A stretch of 64,000 nucleotides of DNA from Streptomyces triculaminicus (GTDB lineage: Bacteria > Actinomycetota > Actinomycetes > Streptomycetales > Streptomycetaceae): the NCBI RefSeq assembly GCF_017349075.1, contig NZ_JAFMOF010000005.1:186001-250000 (forward strand). The letters are read 5' to 3'. The position numbers and the translations under genes were made by a program. A model generated the notes under the pieces. It had not been told where the DNA came from and did not search any database. It worked only from the letters and a program-made list of their open reading frames with translations. Of the stretch, positions 57,280 to 64,000 are shown one piece after another. How positions within the stretch are numbered: the first letter of the stretch is position 1; each line of letters opens with the position of its first letter.

Positions 57280-58866
57280 ATGCGCACAACCACCCGCCGC
57301 GCCGTGCTCGGCGCGGGCCTCGCCATGGCCGGAAGCGGCGTGCTCGCCGCCTGCTCGGACTCCCCCGGGAAGTCCGGCGGTACGGCCGCCCCGGCCGGCT
57401 ATGTCTCCCCCGACGGCAAGGAGGTCGCCGCCGCCGAGGCCGCGCGCGCCGGCTCCGGTGCCGTACGCACCGTCCGGCTCACCGCCACCGCGGCCCGGCT
57501 CGATCTGGGCGGCGGCACCACGGTCGCGTCCTGGGCGTACGGCGACGCGCTGCCCGGCGAGGAGATCCGCGTCACCGCCGGCGACACGCTCGCCCTCACC
57601 CTCGCCAACCACCTGCCCGAGCCCACCTCCGTGCACTGGCACGGGCTGGCGCTGCGCAACGACATGGACGGCGCCCCCGGCCTGACCCAACGGGCCATCA
57701 GGCCCGGGGCGTCGTTCGACTACCGCTTCAAGGTCGCCCACCCCGGCACCTACTGGCTGCACCCCCACTCGGGCACCCAGCAGGACCGGGGGCTGTACGC
57801 GCCGCTGATCGTGGAGGACCCCAAGGAGCCGCTGGCGTACGACAAGGAGTGGGTCGTCGTGCTCGACGACTGGGTCGACGGGGTCGACGGCAGCACTCCG
57901 GACGCCGTGCTCGCGGAACTCGCCAAGGGCATGGCGGGCATGGACCACGGCGGCATGAACCACGGGGGTATGAAGCACGGCGGCATGGACCACGGCGGCA
58001 TGGATCACGGCGGCGGCGCGAGCCCCGCCCCCGGGGGCCCCTCGCGGATGCTGATGGGCGCCACCAGCGACGTCCTCGGCGGCGACGCCGGCGACGTCGC
58101 CTACCCCCACTACCTCGTCAACGGCCGTACGCCGCGGGCCCCGCAGACCTTCACCGCCAGGCCCGGCGACCGGATCCGGATCCGCCTGATCAACGCGGGC
58201 GGCGACACCGCCTTCCGGGTGGCCCTCGGCGGCCACCGGATGACCGTCACCCACACCGACGGCTTCCCCGTCGAGCACGTGGAGACGGACTCCCTCCTGC
58301 TCGGCATGGGCGAGCGCTACGACGTCCTGGTCGAGGCCGGTGACGGCGTCTTTCCGCTGACCGCGCTGGCGGAGGGCAAGAAGCGCACGGCGCTGGCCCT
58401 GCTGCGCACGGGCGGCGGCGCGGCGCCGGCGGAGGACGTACGCCCGCGGGAGCTGGAGAGCGCCCCGCTGACCGCCGGCCGGCTGAAGGCCCACGGGAGC
58501 GTACGGCTGACGGACCGTCGCCCCGACCGTACGGTCACGCTCCGGCTCACCGGCTCGATGGCGAAGTACGACTGGGCCATCGACGGCAGGACGTACGCGC
58601 CCGATCAGCGCTACCCGGTGCGGGCGGGCGAGCGGGTGCGGCTGGTGTTCGTCAACGACACCGCCATGTGGCACCCCATGCACCTGCACGGCCACACCTT
58701 CGCCCTGCCCGGCGGCGGGCCCCGCAAGGACACCGCCGTCATCCGTCCGGGCGAGCGGCTGAGCGCCGACTTCGACGCGGACAACCCCGGGCTGTGGATG
58801 ATCCACTGCCACAACGTCTACCACGCGGAGTCCGGGATGATGACGGTGCTGGGCTACCGCGACTAG
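57280..58866 (+). CDS. Multicopper oxidase with Met/His copper-binding insert
   Basis: 528 residues. A twin-arginine signal (TTTRRAVLGAGLAM) ends in a lipobox LAAC, so it is probably a Tat-exported lipoprotein. Copper ligands are complete: His119/His121 (HWHG), His161/His163 (HPHSG), His465/His468/His470 (HPMHLHGH) and His509-Cys510-His511 with His515 and Met520. The last group forms the type 1 site (HCHNVYHAESGM). Between domains is a five-fold MDHGG-type repeat. Such enzymes oxidise Cu(I) or organic substrates outside the cell; a role in copper detoxification is supported by the neighbouring CsoR-like site and His-rich protein. Confidence 0.93.
   Translation: MRTTTRRAVLGAGLAMAGSGVLAACSDSPGKSGGTAAPAGYVSPDGKEVAAAEAARAGSGAVRTVRLTATAARLDLGGGTTVASWAYGDALPGEEIRVTAGDTLALTLANHLPEPTSVHWHGLALRNDMDGAPGLTQRAIRPGASFDYRFKVAHPGTYWLHPHSGTQQDRGLYAPLIVEDPKEPLAYDKEWVVVLDDWVDGVDGSTPDAVLAELAKGMAGMDHGGMNHGGMKHGGMDHGGMDHGGGASPAPGGPSRMLMGATSDVLGGDAGDVAYPHYLVNGRTPRAPQTFTARPGDRIRIRLINAGGDTAFRVALGGHRMTVTHTDGFPVEHVETDSLLLGMGERYDVLVEAGDGVFPLTALAEGKKRTALALLRTGGGAAPAEDVRPRELESAPLTAGRLKAHGSVRLTDRRPDRTVTLRLTGSMAKYDWAIDGRTYAPDQRYPVRAGERVRLVFVNDTAMWHPMHLHGHTFALPGGGPRKDTAVIRPGERLSADFDADNPGLWMIHCHNVYHAESGMMTVLGYRD
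57940..58014 (+). repeat. 15-base tandem repeat encoding Met-x-His-Gly-Gly
   Basis: Five adjacent 15-base units inside the multicopper oxidase gene, encoding MDHGG, MNHGG, MKHGG, MDHGG, MDHGG. Variation is mostly in the second codon. Repeat number may vary between strains. Confidence 0.85.
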
Positions 58867-58881
58867 CGGGCGCCGCACGCA

Positions 58882-58917
58882 GAAGGGGCCCGCGCCGGAT
58901 GCGGCGCGGGCCCCTTC
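58882..58917. terminator. Bidirectional terminator between multicopper oxidase and DUF4234 genes
   Basis: A perfect 16-base stem (58882-58897 with 58902-58917) and a four-base loop between convergent genes. Confidence 0.85.
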
Positions 58918-58946
58918 ACGCGCGGCGGGTGCGCGCGGATGCCGGA

Positions 58947-59516
58947 TCAGGCGGCCAGCGGCACCTGGGTGCCGGGCTGGATCTGGCCGTAACGGTCGAC
59001 GACCTTGTTCAGCTGGATCTGGTAGTACAGACCGTAGAAGCCGAGGAAAGCCAGCAGCAGGCCGAGGCCACCGCTGCAGGTGGGCTGCAGGCCCGCGGCG
59101 CGCTGGGCGTCGGCGATCCGCCGGCCGGTCCTGTAGAGCGAGACGTACGGCGGCACGATCAGGAACATGCCCAGCGTGACGGCGAGCAGCGACATCCCGG
59201 GGTCGATCTGACGGCGGTTGTCGAACTCCGCCATCTCCTTATTGATCTTGTAGTACCAGACCAGGCCGTAGATGCCGAAGGTGATGAGCGGCAGACCCAG
59301 CCAGGCGGCGAAGGGATTACGGCGCTTCATCGACAGACCGAAATGGGCCGCACCGTGCTGCGGGTAGCCGGGGGCCGGGGCGGCGGCCGGGTATCCGTAG
59401 CCGGCGGGCGCCTGCTGGGGGTAACCGCCCGGGTAGGGGTTCTGGGCGGGCGCGGCCGGAGGGTAGGGACTGCTGTTCGGGGACGGCGGACCCCACTGCG
59501 GCGGCTGCGTGCTCAA
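58947..59516 (-). CDS. DUF4234 membrane protein with Pro/Tyr/Gln-rich N-terminus
   Basis: 189 residues from a TTG at 59516, chosen because AGGAG stands five bases upstream and the reading frame further up is not plausible protein. The first 65 residues are a disordered Pro/Tyr/Ala/Gly segment (NPYPGGYPQQAPAGYGYP). Then follow three or four membrane helices with the DUF4234 signature WLGLPLITFGIYGLVWYYKINKEM and later LGFYGLYYQIQLNKVVDRYG. Function unknown. Convergent with the multicopper oxidase. Confidence 0.82.
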   Translation of the reverse strand: MSTQPPQWGPPSPNSSPYPPAAPAQNPYPGGYPQQAPAGYGYPAAAPAPGYPQHGAAHFGLSMKRRNPFAAWLGLPLITFGIYGLVWYYKINKEMAEFDNRRQIDPGMSLLAVTLGMFLIVPPYVSLYRTGRRIADAQRAAGLQPTCSGGLGLLLAFLGFYGLYYQIQLNKVVDRYGQIQPGTQVPLAA

Positions 59517-59696
59517 CGAGTCTCCTAAGGAAATTCTCTGACAAAACATCAATGAACCCGTGGCCGGAATTCGCCACGGGCAGATCGCGCAGCTTGTCAC
59601 AAGATCACATTTTGTCGCCAGGCGCATTCGCGTTCCGGCACCCCGCGTGGCCGCCCTCACACCACATCGCGTCAGTCAGACGATTAACATGGTGGC

Positions 59697-61448
59697 GTGG
59701 CTCACCTTCGGCTCGCCCTGAACCAGATCGACTCCCGCGTCGGTGACATCGCCGGCAACACCGAAACGATCATGCGCTGGACCCGGCACTCCGCCGGGCA
59801 GGGAGCCCACCTGGTGGCGTTCCCCGAGATGGCGCTGACCGGCTATCCCGTCGAGGACCTGGCGCTGCGCCCCTCCTTCGTCGAGGCCAGCCGCGACGCC
59901 CTGCGCTCCCTCGCCGCCCGCCTCGAGGAGGAGGGCCTCGGCGAGCTGCCGGTGGTCGTCGGCTACCTCGACCGCCAGGAGGAGGCCGTCCACGAGCTGG
60001 GCCGCCCGGCCGGCGCCCCGCGCAACGCCGCCGCCGTCCTGCACCGCGGCGAGGTGGTGCTCGCCTTCGCCAAGCACCACCTGCCGAACTACGGGGTCTT
60101 CGACGAGTTCCGCTACTTCGTGCCCGGTGACACGCTGCCGGTGATCCGCGTGCACGGCGTGGACGTCGCCCTGGCCATCTGCGAGGACCTCTGGCAGGAC
60201 GGCGGCCGCGTGCCCGCCACCCGCTCCGCCGGGGCCGGGCTGCTGCTCTCCGTCAACGCCTCCCCCTACGAGCGCGAGAAGGACGACACCCGCCTGGAGC
60301 TGGTCCGCACCCGGGCCCGGGAGGCCGGCTGCGCCCTCGCCTACCTGGCCATGACGGGCGGTCAGGACGAGCTGGTCTTCGACGGCGACTCGATCGTCGT
60401 CGACCGCGACGGCCGGATCATCACGCGCGCCCCGCAGTTCGAGGAGACCTGCGTGGTGCTCGACCTCGAGCTGCCGGCCGCCCCGGCGAAGGCCCCCTCC
60501 GGCGTCGTCGACGACGGCCTGCGCATCGAGCACGTCACGATCTCCGCCGACCCCCTGCCCTCCCGCGCCCCGGAGTTCACCGGCGGCGAGACGCCGCACC
60601 TGGGCGACGACGAGGAGGTCTACAAGGCGCTGGTGACGGGCCTGCGGGCGTACGTACAGAAGAACGGCTTCCGCAGCGTCCTGATCGGCCTGTCCGGAGG
60701 CATCGACTCCGCGCTGGTCGCCGCGATCGCCTGCGACGCGGTCGGCGCGGCGAACGTGTACGGCGTGGCCATGCCCTCGCGCTACTCCTCCGACCACTCC
60801 CTCGCCGACGCCGAGGACCTCGCCCGGCGCACCGGCCTGCACTTCCGCACCGTGCCGATCGCGCCGATGTTCGACGGCTACATGGGCGCGCTGAGCCTGA
60901 CCGGTCTCGCCGAGGAGAACCTCCAGTCGCGGCTGCGCGGCACGATGCTGATGGCGATCTCCAACCAGGAGGGCCACATCGTCCTCGCGCCGGGCAACAA
61001 GTCCGAGCTGGCGTGCGGCTACTCCACCCTCTACGGCGACTCCGTCGGCGCGTACGGCCCGATCAAGGACGTCTACAAGACGGGCGTCTTCCGCCTCGCC
61101 CGCTGGCGCAACCGGGCGGCGGCCGAACGCGGCGAGACCCCGCCGATCCCGGAGAACTCCATCACCAAGCCGCCGAGCGCCGAGCTGCGCCCCGGCCAGG
61201 TGGACACGGACTCGCTGCCCGACTACGAGGTCCTCGACCGGATCCTGGAGCTGTACGTCGACCGCGACCGGGGCCTGGCCTCGATCGTCGCGGAGGGCTT
61301 CGACGCGGAGCTCGTCACGCGCGTCCTGCGGCTGGTGGACACGGCGGAGTACAAGCGCCGTCAGTACCCGCCGGGCACGAAGATCTCCGCCAAGGGCTTC
61401 GGCAAGGACCGCCGCCTGCCGATCACCAACGCCTGGCGCGAGGTCTGA
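59697..61448 (+). CDS. nadE: NAD+ synthase, glutamine-dependent
   Basis: Converts nicotinate adenine dinucleotide to NAD+, taking ammonia from glutamine. 583 residues. The N-terminal nitrilase-like glutaminase has the Glu-Lys-Cys triad: Glu44 (FPEMALTGYP), Lys126 (AKHHLPNYG) and Cys162 (AICEDLW). The C-terminal synthetase has the PP-loop GLSGGIDSAL near residue 333 and GNKSELACGYSTLYGDSVG. GTG start. In S. coelicolor nadE is also near glnE and glnA2. It uses glutamine made by GlnA, which links it loosely to its neighbours. Confidence 0.95.
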   Translation: MAHLRLALNQIDSRVGDIAGNTETIMRWTRHSAGQGAHLVAFPEMALTGYPVEDLALRPSFVEASRDALRSLAARLEEEGLGELPVVVGYLDRQEEAVHELGRPAGAPRNAAAVLHRGEVVLAFAKHHLPNYGVFDEFRYFVPGDTLPVIRVHGVDVALAICEDLWQDGGRVPATRSAGAGLLLSVNASPYEREKDDTRLELVRTRAREAGCALAYLAMTGGQDELVFDGDSIVVDRDGRIITRAPQFEETCVVLDLELPAAPAKAPSGVVDDGLRIEHVTISADPLPSRAPEFTGGETPHLGDDEEVYKALVTGLRAYVQKNGFRSVLIGLSGGIDSALVAAIACDAVGAANVYGVAMPSRYSSDHSLADAEDLARRTGLHFRTVPIAPMFDGYMGALSLTGLAEENLQSRLRGTMLMAISNQEGHIVLAPGNKSELACGYSTLYGDSVGAYGPIKDVYKTGVFRLARWRNRAAAERGETPPIPENSITKPPSAELRPGQVDTDSLPDYEVLDRILELYVDRDRGLASIVAEGFDAELVTRVLRLVDTAEYKRRQYPPGTKISAKGFGKDRRLPITNAWREV

Positions 61449-61484
61449 CCCCGCCCCGGGCCCGCCGTCAAGGGCCCCGGCGCC

Positions 61485-61697
61485 TCACTTCGCGCCCCGC
61501 ACCACCAGCCCGTCCAGCAACCGCGCCGTGGCCTCGGCCACGGCGTCGACGGCTTCGTCGAAGACGGCCCGGTTGTGCGCGGCCGGGGCGTGGAACCCCG
61601 ACACCTTCCGTACGTACTGCAGGGCGGCGGCGCGGACGTCGTCCTCAGTCGCCTCGGGCGTGACCGGCGGTCTGAGCGTCTTGATGCTGCGGCACAT
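61485..61697 (-). CDS. DUF2277 small protein
   Basis: 70 residues, MCRSIKTLRPP at the N-terminus, then VRAAALQYVRKVSGFHAPAAHNRAVFDEAV. This is the typical full length and sequence of DUF2277. The Met-Cys-Arg opening is characteristic of the family. Function unknown. Its first 53 bases overlap the end of the upstream MFS gene, so translation may be coupled. Confidence 0.85.
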   Translation of the reverse strand: MCRSIKTLRPPVTPEATEDDVRAAALQYVRKVSGFHAPAAHNRAVFDEAVDAVAEATARLLDGLVVRGAK

Positions 61698-62874
61698 GCT
61701 CCCAGTGTGCCCCCGCCACCACGCGGGAGTCCTCGCCCCGGTCCAGGGCGCCCGCCAGGACCGCGATCGCCAGGCCCATCACCGCCAGGGCCGCTCCCAC
61801 CAGCGTGGGCGAGGTCCAGCCCCAGCCCGCCGCGATGGCCGCGCCGCCCAGCCACGCGCCGCCCGCGTTGGCGAGGTTGAAGGCCGAGTGGTTGGAGGCG
61901 GCGGCCAGGGTCGGCGCGGCCTTGGCCTTGTTCATGATGAGCATCTGGAGGGGGGTGCTGGTCATGGAGCCCGCGGCGCCGAGCAGGACGACCGCCACCA
62001 GCACGGCCCACTTCACGTGCGCGATGAGGTCGAGGACGAGGAGGACCGCCGCGAGGCCGGCCAGGGCTCCGTAGAGCGTGGGGCGCGGGGCGCGGTCGGT
62101 GAGGGGGCCGGCCGCGAGGACGCCCAGGGTCATGCCGACGCCGAAGAGCGCCAGCACGAACGTGACCGAGGTTTCGGAGAAGCCGGTGACCTCCACCGCC
62201 ATCGCGGAGAGGTAGCTGTAGACGGCGAAGACGCCCGCGAAGCCGAAGACCGTGGTCAGCAGGCCCAGCAGCACCTGGCGGCCGCCCAGGGCGCGCAGCT
62301 CCTTGCCCAGCCCCGCGCCCTGCTCGGGCGGCAGCCGGGGGATCAGGCGGGCGAGGGCGGCCATGGCCGCGAGGCCGATCGCGGCCACGACGAGGAACGT
62401 CGCGCGCCATCCCAGGTGCTGCCCCAGCAGGGTGGCGGCGGGGACGCCGACGATGTTGGCGACGGTCAGGCCGAGGAACATCGTGGCGACGGCCCGGGCC
62501 TGCCGCCCCGGGGCCACCAGCCGGGCGGCGACGACGGACCCCACGCCGAAGAAGGCGCCGTGCGGCAGGCCCGCCAGCACCCGGGCGGCGACGAGCGGGC
62601 CGAAGGTGGGGGCGAGCGCGGAGGCCAGGTTCCCGACGGTGAAGAGCGCCATGAGCAGGATGAGCATGCGCTTGCGAGGGATCCGGGAGCCCAGGGCGGT
62701 GAGCAGGGGGGCGCCGACGACGACGCCGAGGGCGTAGGCCGAGACCAGGTATCCGGCGGTGGGGACGGACGTGTGCAGGTCGTCGGCGACGTTGGGCAGC
62801 AGGCCCATCATGACGAACTCGGTCGTCCCTATGCCGAAGGCGGAGACTGCGAGGGCGAGCAGCGCCAGGGGCAT
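61645..62874 (-). CDS. MFS transporter, DHA1 type (arabinose-efflux AraJ-like)
   Basis: 409 residues, 12 membrane segments. LALAVSAFGIGTTEFVMMGLLPNVADDL opens helix 1 as in AraJ/NepI-type DHA1 exporters; LGSRIPRKRML is motif A and RVLAGLPHGAFFGVG the helix 4 motif. The C-terminal 35 residues are hydrophilic. The substrate is unknown; sugars, purines and drugs are all known for relatives. The ATG at 62874 has GAAAGG upstream. It overlaps DUF2277 by 53 bases. Confidence 0.88.
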   Translation of the reverse strand: MPLALLALAVSAFGIGTTEFVMMGLLPNVADDLHTSVPTAGYLVSAYALGVVVGAPLLTALGSRIPRKRMLILLMALFTVGNLASALAPTFGPLVAARVLAGLPHGAFFGVGSVVAARLVAPGRQARAVATMFLGLTVANIVGVPAATLLGQHLGWRATFLVVAAIGLAAMAALARLIPRLPPEQGAGLGKELRALGGRQVLLGLLTTVFGFAGVFAVYSYLSAMAVEVTGFSETSVTFVLALFGVGMTLGVLAAGPLTDRAPRPTLYGALAGLAAVLLVLDLIAHVKWAVLVAVVLLGAAGSMTSTPLQMLIMNKAKAAPTLAAASNHSAFNLANAGGAWLGGAAIAAGWGWTSPTLVGAALAVMGLAIAVLAGALDRGEDSRVVAGAHWEHVPQHQDAQTAGHARGD

Positions 62875-62930
62875 GGGGGCCTTTCGGGGGAGGGTGCGGT
62901 GGGCAGCCCTCCACCCTACGGGCCGTCGGA

Positions 62931-63956
62931 TCAGACCTTGACGCGCGCCGCCACCGGCAGGTGGTCGCTCGGCGTGGCCGGCAGGGTCCACGCGGAGACC
63001 GGGTCCACGCCGCGCACCATGATCTGGTCGATCCGCGCCATGGGGAAGCTCGCCGGCCAGCTGAAGCCGAAGCCGTCGCCGGCCGCGCCCTGCGCGGAGC
63101 GCAGCTGCGAGGTGACGGGGGCGAGCGAGCGGTCGTTCATGGTGCCGTTGAGGTCGCCGAGGAGGACGACCTTGCGCACGGGCTCGCGGGCGATGGCACG
63201 GCCGAGGGCCGCGGCGCTGTTGTCGCGCTGCCCGGCGGTGAAGCCGGCGTTGAACTTCACGCGGACCGACGGCAGGTGGGCGACGTAGACGGCGACCGGG
63301 CCCCGCGGGGTCTGGACGGTGGCGCGCAGCGCCCGGGTCCAGCCCATCTGGATGTCGACGGGGCGGTCGTCGGAGAGCGGGTACTTGCTCCATACCCCGA
63401 CCGTGCCGTGCACGGCGTGGTACTTGTACGTGTCCGCCATCGCCCGCTCGTAGCGGGAGGCGTCGCTGAGCTCCTCCAGGGCGACCACGTCGGCGCCGGA
63501 GGCGGCGAGGGCCCGGGCGGTGGCGGCGGGGTCGGGGTTCTGGGCGTTGACGTTGTGGGTGGCGACGGTGAGGTCGCCGCCCTTGCCGGACTTGTCGCTG
63601 AGCAGGCCGCCGAAGAGGTTGAGCCAGATGACGGCCGGCAGCAGCAGGGCTATGAGGGCCGTCGCCGAGCGGCGCAGCAGCGCGAGCCCGAACAGCACCG
63701 GGATCAGCAGGCCCAGCCAGGGCAGGAACGTCTCGGTGAGGCTGCCGAGGTTGCCGACCTTGTTGGGGATGTCGGCGTGCAGCAGCATCAGCAGGGCGAG
63801 CAGGACGGCGACGGCCGCGACGATCACGCCGCGCCGCCAGATGCCCGGGCTTGTCCACTGCTCCCGCTCCCGGCTCAGGAAGTGCCGGGCTCCGGAGCCG
63901 GTCCGCTCCGGACCCGTGCCCTCGAGACCCGTCTCCTCCATGTATGCCTGCGGCAT
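62931..63956 (-). CDS. Membrane-anchored endonuclease/exonuclease/phosphatase-family protein
   Basis: 341 residues. Three membrane helices (about residues 40-60, 70-90, 95-118) precede an extracytoplasmic EEP domain (LTVATHNVNAQNP, ALEELSDASR with metal Glu, VAHLPSVRV, LLGDLNGTMND and a final SDHLPV with catalytic His). This is the layout of the actinobacterial membrane-bound phosphodiesterase/nuclease family. The substrate is unknown. GAGGA lies upstream of the ATG. It is 56 bases upstream of the MFS gene and probably heads the same operon. Confidence 0.9.
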   Translation of the reverse strand: MPQAYMEETGLEGTGPERTGSGARHFLSREREQWTSPGIWRRGVIVAAVAVLLALLMLLHADIPNKVGNLGSLTETFLPWLGLLIPVLFGLALLRRSATALIALLLPAVIWLNLFGGLLSDKSGKGGDLTVATHNVNAQNPDPAATARALAASGADVVALEELSDASRYERAMADTYKYHAVHGTVGVWSKYPLSDDRPVDIQMGWTRALRATVQTPRGPVAVYVAHLPSVRVKFNAGFTAGQRDNSAAALGRAIAREPVRKVVLLGDLNGTMNDRSLAPVTSQLRSAQGAAGDGFGFSWPASFPMARIDQIMVRGVDPVSAWTLPATPSDHLPVAARVKV

Positions 63957-64000
63957 CCGCTGTCCTCACTGCTCCGTCGCTGCTTCCCCGCCACCCGACC

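Noticed and set aside
54055..58878. Very long minus-strand open frame crossing several genes
   Set aside because: It is the antisense shadow expected in high-GC DNA with strong third-position bias. Plus- and minus-strand genes with clear families explain every part of it.

Overview
The window is about 64 kb of very high-GC actinobacterial chromosome. Gene content, gene order, frequent GTG starts and the mal/agl cluster fit Streptomyces or a close relative. It looks like core chromosome: I see no rRNA, tRNA, CRISPR array, integrase, transposase or attachment site.

Layout. 0-6.6 kb holds lower-loop cobalamin genes (cobU, cobT, cobS). They enclose a DUF2156 aminoacyl-phosphatidylglycerol-synthase-like gene coupled to a rhomboid-like membrane gene. 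6.7-27.5 kb is an old actinobacterial block: leucyl aminopeptidase, dihydrolipoyl dehydrogenase (E3), the two-lipoyl-domain E2 acyltransferase, a TIGR01777 epimerase, lipB, lipA, a DUF4191 protein, an RDD protein and glnA, followed by monomeric isocitrate dehydrogenase. Regulators (GntR, WYL, NsdA-like), an SDR and a FAD oxidoreductase are interleaved. 27.6-36.9 kb is more variable: a divergent ArsR/MFS/cupin module, a sphingomyelinase-like enzyme, a winged-helix regulator preceded by a leader-peptide-like small ORF, a second rhomboid-like protein, a tyrosine phosphatase, a sigma-like membrane protein and a TetR regulator. 36.9-47.2 kb is alpha-glucan use: secreted pullulanase and alpha-amylase, divergent malEFG, alpha-glucosidase and malR. 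47.3-52.7 kb has a PAP2-type protein, glnE and a GlnA2-type synthetase. 52.9-64 kb has a secreted HNH lipoprotein, transport and hydrolase genes, a copper-associated pair (His-rich DUF6153-like protein plus multicopper oxidase) with a CsoR-like operator, nadE, and an MFS/DUF2277/EEP group.

How the genes fit together. E2 needs lipoate from LipB/LipA and is reoxidised by E3, all encoded within about 13 kb. GlnA carries the adenylylation tyrosine that GlnE modifies and has a four-element GlnR box upstream; GlnA2 lacks that tyrosine. Amylase and pullulanase release maltodextrins, MalEFG import them, the intracellular glucosidase cleaves them, and MalR probably controls both sides of the amylase/malE intergenic region.

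Two genes, the E2 gene and the pullulanase, have disrupted reading frames in C-rich runs. The pattern fits base-call errors in the assembly better than gene decay. The best candidates for new biology are the rhomboid-like proteins (one coupled to the DUF2156 gene), the sigma-like membrane protein at 34.1-36.1 kb, the leader-peptide-like small ORF at 31.7 kb and the copper-linked pair at 56.7-58.9 kb.
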